Shown: piece by piece, positions 45,301 through 57,260 of the stretch | Layout: each line of letters begins with the position of its first letter | Numbering within the stretch: position 1 is the stretch's first letter | NCBI RefSeq assembly: GCF_004027225.2 | Contig: NC_044277.2 | Coordinates: forward strand, 92,082,283 to 92,146,282 | Reading direction: 5' to 3' | Source of the DNA: Strigops habroptila | Taxonomy: Eukaryota; Chordata; Aves; Psittaciformes; Psittacidae | Length of the DNA stretch: 64,000 nt | Position numbers and translations under genes: made by a program | Notes under the pieces: generated by a model | Seen by the model: only the letters and a program-made list of their open reading frames with translations | Told to the model about the DNA's origin: nothing | The model's database searches: none

Positions 45301-46230
45301 GTCACACTTTTCCTGCCTTTTCTTGTTTTGCTGTTTCACAACTCTTCCTTGTTCCCTCTGATTGCAGCTGAGGCTATGAGTTTTTTCTGACAGTGCAGCT
45401 TCCTGTGTTTTTGGGTGATGCCCTGCAGAAGGACTACAATTTGAAGTAGGGTGCAGAAAATCTGTAAGATAAAATGTAATTGATACCTGCCTACTTAATT
45501 AATTTAGCTCACAGTCCCACAAAATACAGCCTCTTACAATTACTTGCATTCTAATGTGAGAAATGTTAGCAGTTAGGAATTATAAAATAGGTATTTCCTA
45601 AAGGAGTTGCCTTCTGATAATCCTATGCACACATTAATGACAAGCATAAAAATACCAAGGTCATGCATATTAAATTTCCAGTAAAACAGGAACTAAGATG
45701 TATATGCTAACAGAAAAACTGTTGGTTCAACACATTTCACAAGAAAGCCTTTAAGGCAAAACCAAGATCAAACACACTGGAGCATGTTTTATATTTCTAC
45801 AGATAGTAAAAGTCATAAACTACTGCCATATTCACAGTGGGATATTTTGGATTTTGCTGACTGAGACTATTCTGAAGAAAAGGTGAAAATATTTAGACTT
45901 TTAGAGTAGATTTAGCCAGGTTTCAGACAGGTAGCACATTGATGACCAATCAGGAGGTTTTAAGAACTGCCTGCCAAAGTCTTTGTGTGGCTGAGATTAC
46001 AAGACATACATGACATACGTTGAAAAAGGGAAGAAGGTGGGAAGTCAGAAGGAAGAACTAGTGGAGAGATTCAGAAATGAGAGGTATCAGTGGCCCCTCA
46101 TAATCCCGTCACACCTCTGAAGGCAATGAGTGAGTATTCATTTTGTATTCACATCTAGTTTTCAAGTGGTTGGAGTGTCTATGGCATTTGTCTATTCTGC
46201 CTTAGCTAGGGCAAGATTGAAATATGCCAC

Positions 46231-46380
46231 ATAGAATCATAGAATAGTCTGGATTGGAAGGGACCTTTAAAGGTCATCTAGTCCAACCCCCTTGCAATGA
46301 GCAGGGACACCTTCAACTAGACCAAGTTGCTCAGAGCCCCATCCACTCTGACCTTGAATATTTCCAGGGATGGGAAACAT
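46231..46380 (-). mobile_element. CR1 LINE fragment, minus orientation (part 1)
   Basis: Plus strand starts ATAGAATCATAGAATAGTCT, then 'ggaagggacctttaaaggtc', 'gcagggacaccttcaactag' and ends near TTTCCAGGGATGGG. This is the reversed last 150 bp of CR1. Confidence 0.93.
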
Positions 46381-46755
46381 CCAAGATATTGTAGCTGTTC
46401 TTCTTTGACTACCTTTAAATGAACAATCTCTATACTGATTATTGGCATGTAGATACTTTGTATTGTTTGAATGATCGTTTGTATTATCTTTCCAACAAAT
46501 ACAATCCAGTTCATCAGATTAGTGATGTTCACTAGAAAACTTTTTTTTTTTTAATTGACTAACTTTTCATTCTATTAATTCACTTCGTATTTCCCTGTTG
46601 AACATGTATGTTTCTCTGCTTTACCCTTGAATCCCTCTAGCCTGGAAGTGCAAGACACTTTACAGTGTTTGACAAAGTATACAAGACACCTGGGGCACAA
46701 ATGAGTAAGGGTTGGGGTTTTTTGTGGTGTTACAGACAATAAAATTAGTGCACTT

Positions 46756-46900
46756 TTCCAAGGTTGGAACACTTCCAGGGATGGGGCATTTACTGCTTCC
46801 TTGGGCGGCCTGCTTCAGTGCCTCACCACTCTCATGTGGATTGATGCAGGTCATAACTTGTGTTGCCCCTTGTCCAGAGGCACATTGTAAGCAATATCAG
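46756..46900 (-). mobile_element. CR1 LINE fragment, minus orientation (part 2)
   Basis: Plus strand 'ttggaacacttccagggatg' followed by 'ggcctgcttcagtgcctcac' and 'cttgtgttgccccttgtcca' continues the CR1 body from where part 1 stops, with about 25 bp present in both parts. The 375 bp between them are not CR1. Confidence 0.8.
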
Positions 46901-49900
46901 GGAGCTGGGGGTTATTGTTTTAATAGTGTTAAGGCACATAAATCCTTAGAAACAAGGCTTCATTAGGTTTGCTGCTCACCCATTTCTTCACATACAAGTT
47001 TGGAGCATAAAATCTGCCTAATTAATAAATCTTCATTCCTGAGGAAAACATAGTTTACAATACCTTCTGAATGAGGAAAGTAATTTTCTCATTGACTTTT
47101 TCTCAGCAACATGCCTGTAAACACTTCTACAACAATCAAACCCTTCATCGCTTTAAATTCATCAGCATTTTGTAATCTTCCCATGGAAATTTTAGTTGAA
47201 AAAATAAAATTGTTTGGCAGTTGGTGGTACAGAACAGAGATCTTGGTCATAAGTTTGGGAACACTCTAATGTGAGGGAATCTTAAACCTTGATACAGTGC
47301 CAGTAGCACACTTTGGGTACTTTGGGTAGTCTGGACAGAGTGATGGATGGACCTCTTGGCCTATAATGGTATCCAAACTGAAAACATCGTGGTACATGGA
47401 GTGTTGCATGTTTGGGTTATCACTAAATGACAAAAAATGTATTGTGCACTTGTTGTCAGTTGAAGGAAGCTTAAGTAACTTCTGTGTTTCCTGGACAAAC
47501 AATCAAATTGCTAAAGCTGATTCTTGGAATTTTTCCTTTATCACTATCTCCATTCATGCCATACTCTGCTGTGTTTACTGGAAATTAACAGCAGCAGAAC
47601 ATCCATATAACTGCCTGTAAAACATTAATTTTATTTATTCTTCCTACGTGTTTTTCACTTCCCTCCTCTCCCTCCTAATCAACAACAGAAGAAATGGCAC
47701 AAAAGATCAACTGTTGGCTTTATGTAAAAAATTGCATCGAAATAGTGAGTCACTGGAAAAAGATTTCCAACAGTCAACACACACACAAGTATCCACTCAG
47801 GTCACAAACCCGAAAATGTTATCAATAAGGACAAAGGAAGTTGTTATTTTAGTTTTTAAACAGTCTTGATTCATGCTTCCTGTCATTTTGCTTGGGGGAA
47901 AAGAAATGACTATTCCTAAAAATACCAGTTAAACAGAACTGCCAGAAACTCTTCAAATCCTTAAACCAATATGATCAGGAACAAAACCATACTGGAAATA
48001 AGTTATCTTCTCCTGCTGTCCAAATTCTGTTCCATGTACAAAGTTTGGGTGCTGCATACATCACTGTCTGATAATTATTTTAACCCAAAGACAAGAAGCC
48101 ATTATTGTAAACATGTTTCTGTGGCATATTCTGATGATCACTGTATTTCAAAAGGATCTCAGGTGGAGAACGTGGTTCTTACCAAGTTGTGCTGGATAAT
48201 CTCTCTGAGCTTTGCTCAGTAGGAACAACATACTTATTCCAGTTTCATCAGCCCAGAAAGGTGCTTCCTGCCGCTTCAACAGCTGAAGCCTGTGGCAGCT
48301 TGCTCCCTGGGACACCCAGAGACTGGAGACATTTGTGATCACCAGAAGGGATGCTGGAGATGCTACATGTCTGCTTCTGTCACCGAGTTTGCTCTCTGTG
48401 AGCCTACTGTGAAATGCTGTTTCTCATCTTTTTGGTTATGTTTCTCAAAAAGCCATGAAGTTATACAAAGCTAAAAGGTCATTTTAAAAGCTGGTTTTAG
48501 AAAGGAAAAAAATAGATCAGCAAAATTGAAATAACTTTTCCTTTTTTGTATGTTTTTCATGCAATGCTGGAAATATTCTGTGTGTATGATTTTTCTTCCT
48601 TTTCACTTGCCTTTTTTAAGTATAGCAAACGTAATCCATACATGAAGCAAAAGCAGGGAGAGAGACAGGAGAGTGTAATGCTCAGTCTCCTCATGCTGTT
48701 AATTTCATGTTCAAGAGAGTCAAATGTTTTCCCTGCTTTTGGCCCCTGTTCCTTCTTAAACTTCATGTTCTCTTCTGCCTCCTTGGCAGACTTCAAGATC
48801 CTGGAGGTTTCTTCCCATCTGCCTCCTGCAGGTGGGAGCTGATGTAACTTTGGTCATATGGGAAGTCAGAGAAATGTCAGGACTTTATCCATGCAAGTAG
48901 GCCAGTTGTTTCTACTCTTGTCTAAAGCCTCTTTTTCTTCTTCCACAGAGCAGCATTCTCTGTGACTTGGGAAATTGCCTTTTCTCCAGATTTGTAATTG
49001 CAATCATGTAGACAGTTATCCTAAGGATAATGCAAGGAGAAATTTAGTTATTTACTCATAGACAGAGTTCACTGAGCACGTTTTCTTCACGTTGACTTCA
49101 TATACTGTGGTCACAGAAAGATAGAACTTGTAGAATCTATACAGATTCAGAGTTCACACTTCAAAACTTTGTTTCTATCATACAAAGTGATTCTCTGTGG
49201 GAACAAATTTATTGATAGATTTTGCTCCTAACTAGTTTGCTTTGTCATATTCCAGGAAATATATATATATGTTTAAAATAAAAGGTTGGAGGATATACCT
49301 AAATCTGTTTAAATTTCTTCCTGACAAGTATAGGGGAGTTAAGTGAAGCCAGTGGATTTCCACAGATGAAGTCATGCTTAACAAAAAGATGAGTTCACTT
49401 ACCATTTCTTCAATGACCGCAGATAGTAGTGAAGCAGAAAACACTATTTGCTTGGATTTTATCTGTGTTTGGAAAAGCAAAGGTTTTGGTATGCCTTTTG
49501 CCCTTCTGCCCCTGTCCAGTTTCATAAAACTCATGTTTCTATTCCTAGAGATTCTCTCTGCCCAAATGCATATAACTAGTTTTACAACAGACTTTTTAAA
49601 AGTTCCTAGGTAAAAAGCACATCTTTTTAATAAACTTACCTGGCACTTGAATGTAACAGACACAAAAATAAACAACACAAAGCTCAAACCAGCCAAATTA
49701 TTTCAGTGCAACTGAATAAATCCTTACATCACTTGCAGCAAACAATCAATCCGTTTGTTTTTGAGTTCTCAGTACGCTAATTTGGGGATTGTTGAATTTA
49801 ACAACCACTTGCTAGGTGGTGCATGTTAAAGATGTCCTTTCAAGGGGATTATTGTAATTCCTGTCTTTTTTTGCTCTGAGCAAAAGAGGGTAAAAAAGTT

Positions 49901-50660
49901 TTATCCTAACAAGAGACCCACATCTGGGGCAATCCTGGATTTTGTTTATACAGCTGTAATACCATAACTGCCAGCAAACAGTTGCATGTGTTTTAAGATG
50001 CTGCTGCTTCTCATCTGGGAAGTTGTATTGTGTCCTTGTTGGATGCTGCCACTGCAAAGGTGGCCAGCCTGAAACAGCAGGCAGAAGATAGGCTTGCTCA
50101 AACAGTCCTACTGTAGTGCACTGAGAGGCTGAAATCCTTAAAAACTCTTATTAGCTGGGATCATCTAACAACGTGATTAAAGTCCACAGGGGAAAAGTGG
50201 AGCTGGACAAACCTTTTAACATCTGGTCTCACCATAAGTGGGTGAAATGTAAACCAAGATAGAGAAAGGAGCCTATAAAGAAGAGAGGAATGGTGTAAGG
50301 GGAGGGATGCTGGGAGAGAGGGACAGGTTCTTGCCTTTCTTACATGGGTGTGTATAAGTTCCAGCATTTCCCTGCATAACCATTGGAGTAACCCCTCTCA
50401 ACTTGGAAACCATTCCTCACCCTATATTAATCAAAGCGTAAGTCTGTGTCACACCTGAATACTAAAAAAAAGATACAATGGAAGTTATACTTTAGCTCCA
50501 CACCTTGATTCTGCCTGTCAGATGTCCCTGGAAGTCCTGTCGTTGGCTTTTATAGCCATAAAATTAGGTGCCTCAGCTCTGCCTCATCTCTGACCTGCCC
50601 ATCCCTGGATCCAGAAGGTATAGTTAAAACAACAAAATCTGGGCTGAAATGTGTTATTAA
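46901..50660. other. Non-coding sequence
   Basis: No recognised gene. A short AT microsatellite at about 49259-49270. The 154-codon minus open frame at 49232-49696 begins at TTG, not ATG, and is discussed among the rejected items. Confidence 0.55.
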
Positions 50661-50668
50661 CACAACCG

Positions 50669-50690
50669 CCCCCACCCCACCCCACCCCCC
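50669..50690 (-). other. Potential G-quadruplex sequence on the minus strand
   Basis: The plus strand has C-runs of five, four, four and six separated by single A. The minus strand therefore carries four G-runs of at least four with one-base loops, the most favourable arrangement for a stable quadruplex. Confidence 0.8.
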
Positions 50691-53600
50691 TTCTGTCTTT
50701 TAGGCTAGATAGAGTCTCATTAAGCTAAGGCAAAACCATGACTTAAGAGACTGGCTTGGGTTGGAAGGAATAAAGCTGTCTCAGTATTTCCAGAAAAGAG
50801 CAGTTAAGAGCTTGAGGCAGGACAGAAGAAGCAGTAGAAATGGAGAAGTGAAAACAGCGTGCACATTTTTTTCTCATGACAAGGACAAGTTGGTGACCTC
50901 CTCTCTTACAGAGGAAGCTTCCTGTGTTGGCTGCCAGGATGGTTTTGCCCTCTCACTTTCTAAACTGATGGTGATTCTGATGTCTGGAATCACTGCAATT
51001 CTAGGTACGTTACCAAAACACTCGTTAAAAGTCAACAGATTGTGTCACTTTGGGCACACAGGAAGTAAATAATCTGTGCATAATTGAAAGTCTGTGCGAT
51101 GCACCGAAGCTAGTTGTAAGCACAGTTAATAGAAAATAAATTAATTTAGCCAAACTTTTAAGTTTTTCTTTTGCAAGTTTTATATAGTCTTGTTAAAAAT
51201 GTTTAAATTAAAAGTTTAAATTAAAAATGTTTAATTTAAAAGAGAGCAGGAGAAGAGGACATCTTCAGTGTCACCTATTTCACGTGTATGGTCCCCTAAA
51301 TGCTGCTCTGTAAATTCATCTTTTTGCAGCTAGAAATTCTCACCTGTTACCTCATCCTCAGAAGAACTGAGCAACTCCACATCTGTATGTGTTACACAGG
51401 AACATGAGAGCAAGGCAAGCTCTCAGGTTTTGTTTTACTTTTCCCCAGCATTTCATGAGGTGGTGCTGGTCAGGGTGAAGCTCTGCGTGCTGTCCAGCTG
51501 GGGAGCTGCACCCGCTTGCACAGGGTAGCAACAGGATCTTTGCCACCAGCAGGTTTTCCTATGGGAGCATATTGATTCCAGGTCCTAAGAAGACAAGTTG
51601 CACTGGAACTCCAGTAACATACTGTCAAAACCATTAGCCTTGATCTTTAAGCTGAGATTTCTAAGTGCCCCAAGCCCAGCTGCCCCACTGGGGTGGCAGG
51701 CTGTCTTCTCACTGTTTTCTGGTGAGGCTGTATGGTTTTTTCCTCTAGCACTGTTCTGTATGGATCAAATACCAAAAGCTAGTTTCCAGTGTGTCAGGAA
51801 GTGCTTCAAAGTATAAACACAGGAAAAAATATCTATAGAGAAGAAACACAGGGCTTTATGGAAGCCATATGATCATGTTTTGTTTGGAGAAGGTCTGCCA
51901 ACAAATTTTAGTGACTATTGCATTTTGCCTGTTCAAAGAGCAGGATGAGTGTAAGTCACGTACCATTTTAGTTTGTGTATGAGACAAATCCATGTGTTTT
52001 GAGATCATAATGATTATAAATGTTCAGTAGACAGTGTGCCATCCCACTCATTTTTTTACTGTAAAATAAAAAGCTCTTTGGATTTGTACCTACTATTCTT
52101 TCAAAATAATTTAACTTGATTTATTTCACTCCAATGGAAAACACCTTATAATAAAGTTTTACTATGTTTTATCTAAAGGGAATAATGAAGATTTCAAGCC
52201 TGGTTTTGTCAATGAGTGACTTGCATACCAAGTCAGAATTGTAGAACAATAGCGTTATTTAAACAGGAAAAGATGTGATCCTGATTTTCTTGTAGCTATT
52301 CTGAGTAAAGCTTGCTGCATGCAAATATTACATAGCTCTCTATATTTTGCACTGACATCTGATTTCTAGTGTTGTGTGATTATATAAATACATATAATAG
52401 AGATTCCTTTTTAAAACATTAGATTTATGAAGGTACCACAAATGACTTTTGATGGTGTAATCCCCCTTTAAAATAGTTCCCATTGAAAAAAACTATTCTT
52501 AGCCCATGACATCAGGGGTGTCATACTTGCAACTTCAGCAACTTCAGATAATACATGTATACCCACTGTGCAAAACCCCTTCCTGTTTTGTTTTCAGCAT
52601 TGGTTATGTTACACATTAGTATCTATTTTTCTTGTGAAACTGTCTTTCTACATATACAAATACTTTATTTTTTTACCATAGGAAAATGGATAATTTGCAG
52701 GTACAGTAAGTAAAGTAGATAAACCCATGATTTTCTTAGTTAGGCTCTGGTTTTAGAAAGCTTGTTACAAAACCTGATTTTATTTTACGCCTGTGGGCAG
52801 CAATTATTTTTCAGGATATTTGTTTTTTATTAGTTGAAAATGGTGAATCGAGGTAGTGAAAATTTCCTTGTTTTTCCTCACAAGTTAATCCTACTTCTTT
52901 CTGTAGAATTACAATGAAACTGCTTGCTAGTTATACACTAACTCAGTGTTTTCACTTGCTGTTAATGGTATTTTGTTTGTGGGATATGAGAGGTCTTTTC
53001 ACTGGTCATGCTATTAGTTTTTTACCCACCTACATCATAAATTAATTAGTAATTTTAGTTAATGCCAGATTGGCTTAGTAATTTTGTAAGTATTTCAAGT
53101 AGCTGCAAGGATGACACAGCAATGTTATTTATTAACTATGCCAGCCTTTATTCTTATTCTGGCTAGTAACTCCACTAAAAATTCACAGTGATGTTGTATT
53201 TTGGCATCTATCATCTCAGAAGCTCATCTGTCCTCCCAGCCCTGGAGTTATAAAAGCATCAGATAAGACTGTCCAAAAAATTAATTGGACCCTCTCAGTT
53301 TTGTGCTTTGTATCACTATTATTGAAGAAGAAAGCAAATGGGGAGAGCTTAGCTTGTGCCTTGACTGGCATTGTGTGACTTTGTGAACTTGTGTTTTTTG
53401 TTTCTTTGTTGGCTCAAAAAGGAAATCAATCAATCTCGGTTAAGAGATTCAGGGATTTGAGCTGGGTAGCAATTTTAGCATGACTCATAACATTTCACAA
53501 AATTAGCTTGCCAAATCACTTCTGTGAAACTATGAAGTACCTGGGCTCATCGTATAGCTGGGAGAGAAATCAGTTTTGACAGAAGAGCTCATAACAGTCC

Positions 53601-55815
53601 AGCTCACGCCTTTTGGTAATGGCAGTGGAAAGAGTCATCAGTATTGATCATCTCAAGTCCTTATAGCCTGAGCTTTTGCACAGCACCACAGCACCTTCAG
53701 CTCCTCTTTGCTGCAGAGATCCTGGATAAGCACAGAAGTAGGGGCAAATACAGAAGTGAAGACGGAAGCAGGGGAATAGCCAACTGTCCTCAGAGCATCA
53801 GTAAGTGCTTCTCCTGCACGTAAATCTGGGGAATGCAGTTTGATACCCTAGAAGTGGAGTGTTTGGAATGAGCACATATTAATGTTTTCCAGAAAATTAA
53901 ATGTCTTGAGAAACATTTATGATGTTTCTCACCAATTTTGTGAAGTCTAAGGGATATTTTGCTGTAAGCAGTTTTGCACATTTGTGCAGTCACACTATAA
54001 TTTTCATGCATAGAGATACATATTAGAAAACCGAATAGAAGTATCTTGTGATGTTTACAGCTAAAGTTTCCAGAATTTATCTGCATTTTAATGAACTAAT
54101 CTAGTTTTCTTAATTCAAAAGAACAGCTCCCCTAGATACAAGCTGGCCTCATCATTTATCTGAAGGAAAGATGATTAGCCTTTATTTGCAGTTGTTTCTC
54201 TTGACTGGTGGAGGCTACTGCAGTGAGATTTGTTTTTGTTTTATTGTGCCAGCAAGGAGTAAGTACCAAACCAGATGTTACTTTTGCTCCTTTGCTACTG
54301 GCAGCTGCCCTGCTCTGCTTCTGGACCTACTGCCCTGCCATTTTCCCTACACCTGCAAGAATGACTTGATTTCCTATATCCTTCCTGTCTCACCACTCTC
54401 CTCCTTGAGATAATTGTCCTTTTGCTGTTCAAATGCTATGGTGCTGAGCACAGGAGCTGAGAGCAGGAAGATTTTTCTTGCAGTGCTTCATCTGTGGCCT
54501 AGCAAGTACCTGTGTGATGGAGGCAGAGTAGCAAAGGTAGCAGCTGCAAGAAGAAAATACAGTAACTGGAACAGAGGGAGGGAGAAGAGAGGAGAGAGAG
54601 TGAAAAGACCATCAGAGAGGCTTAAGCTATTTCATACTAGAACAGAAGATGGAGGGTAAAAATCTAACCACTGAAGGAGAATTCTTTGCTAATCGTGAAG
54701 TTTGACACAGAATTGCACATTTTCACTACCGCTCTGCAGCCTGGAAAATAGCTCTGAGCCTCAGGTGTTTCTTGAGTACTATCTAGGATTGGTCACTGCT
54801 GAGGATAAAAGTCTGCTACTACTGGGAAATGCTCTACTAGCTCAAGAGGCAATATCTGTGACATGGCTCTAGGTTGCCTAATCCTCTTGTAATCTTATTG
54901 ATGAACACTGTTGGGATCAATATGATTCCACATGTTGGAATGGCAGTATTTTTTGTGGTGATTATTCCCTCCCTCCCCAGCTACAAAATTATATACAACA
55001 CCCAATTCCAAATAGATTGATAAAGTTTTTACTTATTCTGAGGGGAAAAAGAGTATGCGACGATAATTCAAGCAAAGCTGCAATGCATAGTTGCAAGGAG
55101 GCTGAATTAAAGTTGCACGAGCTTTCTTCCTTAAATTAATCTGATGCGATATAATTGTCTGAAAATAACTAAAAGCTCAGCTGTGAGCGTCTGTACATCC
55201 CAGAAGAAATGCCTATACATCAGTCTTCACAGAAAAGTACTGACGGCAAAATGCCAGCAATAATTGCATGAAGCACAAAGTAAACTTATTTCATCATGGA
55301 GACAAAATTACAGATTAGCATCTATACTTGTTTCTCCCTCTGTTTTTCTGCCCCCCCTGCACTCCAATGTATGTGCATTTCTTATCTGTGGGTGTGGTAC
55401 ATTTCCTACAGCAGGAAAAGTTCTTGAGGGCTTGGCGTCACGTGGCACAGTAATACCTTCTCGGGCTGCTTGGCTGGTGTGAATCACACCCATGCAGCAT
55501 TTCCAGCCCCTCTTGCACACAAGCCCATTTAAAGAGGGCTGAAAATTTAGTATTGGCAGAATAAGCTGAGCACTATCATCATTAAGCACTCACATTTGAA
55601 ACTACACCGGTGCTTCACTTGTCAGTTTAGACTTTTTGCTCCCTTCCCCTCCAACGTGAAGAAATCACTGTTCTTTTAGATGACATTTTTCACATGTGTG
55701 GATAAGCAGAAGCCAGCAATGTTTCAGACATCATCTGCCAGCAGAGCAGCTGCTATACAAACTGCTATCCTAAATCAGGTTAAATGGCAATTGGGAGGGT
55801 TTTTGTGAGAGTGGC
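50691..55815. other. Non-coding sequence
   Basis: AT-rich. A palindromic AT tract of TTTAAATTAAA units lies near 51196-51240. No coding exon, RNA gene or mobile element recognised. Confidence 0.55.
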
Positions 55816-55847
55816 ATCTAATGCCTTGTCTCTTTCAGTTTTATCAT
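55816..55847. repeat. 32-bp direct repeat, copy 1
   Basis: Begins ATCTAATGCCTTGTCTCTTT and ends CAGTTTTATCAT. The same 32 bp with one change (T to C) occur at 57229-57260, same orientation, 1.4 kb away. The similarity stops abruptly on the right side of both copies. Confidence 0.95.
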
Positions 55848-56005
55848 GTCAGGGCTCAGGTGGAAGTTACGATTAAAAGCAGCACGGATATCCAAATAAT
55901 AACATAGGGTATGCATTGGCTGGAAGCTGACAGGGTTTAAGTAATCACCTGCAGTTGAATTGAGACTCGTATGGGAAGTAGGAAGTGCTGAACTCAAGCT
56001 TCCTG

Positions 56006-56331
56006 TATAAATAAATGCAGCTTTCCCACAGCTACTGCATACAAGCTGTGACGTGCTTTTAAGATATAATGGCAGCATGCTTTTGGTAGCAGGGAGGGGA
56101 TGATTTATCAGGAGCGGCAAAGGGGCTGGGAGACAAGTCCTGCTGCAGTCCTAAAAAGTGTACAGCTGTCAGATACCGGTAGAAGAGGAAGGGCGTGCGA
56201 GAGCAATCTCCCTCTGCTCCTGGTTACGAGCTTTAGGGGTTTGTGATATCGTGATTCTTTGGAACGCTGGAGTCTGAGTGCAGCTACAGAAAAGTCACAC
56301 AGCTGGCAGTGAATGCCACTCTCCTTTCAAG
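56006..56331 (+). promoter_or_regulatory. Candidate TATA promoter and first exon ending in a strong donor
   Basis: TATAAATA at 56006-56013 would place a transcription start near 56035. A consensus donor TTTCAAG|GTAAGT lies at 56331/56332, giving a first exon of about 300 nt. No translated product is recognised. If real it could be an alternative first exon of a plus-strand gene such as RNF144B or of a non-coding RNA. Both motifs occur by chance, so support is modest. Confidence 0.3.
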
Positions 56332-57228
56332 GTAAGTCGGAATACAGCGTTCTGTCTGGTTTTTTGCCTTAAAATCAAAGGTTACCCTGAATACAACAGA
56401 AAGCCAGTATTTATTTCTAATGCAAGAAAAGGCTTAGTTAAAAAAAGAAAAGGTAAGAAGTAGAATGATTAAAGAGCTAAAATAGATGTCATTTTTCATT
56501 TGGCTAAAATTGAACTGTGTGGTGCTTAGAGGTGAGGCAAAAGGAAATCTTAGAGTCCTGACTATTAAAGGCACAGAAAATGAAATAGACATCAGGTACT
56601 TCCCGAAAGGGTGAAATTACTTTTGTCAGTGTAACTTGTAAAGAAATATCTGTGTGAAGTGTTTGAAAATGCTGCAGTATTAGGACGTATCTGTGTGGAA
56701 AGCAGTTGCTAAGATGGCATACTGTCAGTACTATAACTGTTTTAGTTTAAATACAAGAACTCCGTTCACACTGAAAACACATCTGATTGAGCTGGAGGGA
56801 GCCCTAGGTTAAAATGCAGAGATTTCCTCCTGGTTTAAAGGCATTTCTTCTGCCATGGTCTCGTACAGCTAGTATCAGGAAAGAAAAATATGCTGATCTG
56901 TAATATTAGTGTTAATGTGCACTTCTAATCCGCTCAGGGTTGAGGGTTATGTGGTTTATGTAAGCATATACTAAATATACAATACATTTGTTTTCTAGTT
57001 TGCATATTTACATTTTTTTACACTAAGAACAGGAAATTGCATTTCCTGGCATGTTTGCACAGCTTTCTCAGAGTAAGGCTATCTCAATACAAAGCTGCTT
57101 CAGTAATGAAGGTGTTTCAGTCTAGTTTATTATAAAGCTCTGTATTTTCTGTAGTACAAAGGCACTCTGCTTCCTAACTGTTTACAGCAATATATCTTAT
57201 TTCAGAGAAAAATATTGATGAGTGTCTT

Positions 57229-57260
57229 ATCTAATGCCTTGTCTCCTTCAGTTTTATCAT
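57229..57260. repeat. 32-bp direct repeat, copy 2
   Basis: Matches 55816-55847 at 31 of 32 positions, then diverges immediately (AAGTTTTATT here against GTCAGGGCTC there). Together the two copies flank 1,381 bp. Confidence 0.95.

Larger units (their letters stand above)
35740..46230. other. Non-coding sequence with small tandem duplications
   Basis: No recognised exon, RNA gene or mobile element. Two local tandem duplications (37511-37551 and 42279-42360) are listed separately. G-rich/purine-rich patch around 38380-38520. C-rich run near 44745-44760. Confidence 0.55.

Noticed and set aside
48557..48840. Lys/Glu-rich minus-strand reading (SAKEAEENMKFKKEQGPK) that looks protein-like
   Set aside because: No start, no convincing acceptor in the same phase and no family recognised; composition alone is not evidence.
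49232..49696. Tempting two-exon minus-strand reading: hydrophobic LAGLSFVLFIFVSVTFKCQ ending at CAG|GTAAGT (49641), then an in-phase block from about 49457 to another GTAAGT at about 49397
   Set aside because: The hydrophobic stretch opens with TTG and has no upstream ATG before a stop, so it is not a start with a signal peptide. No family was recognised and no further exon could be linked. Splice-like motifs at this density are expected by chance.
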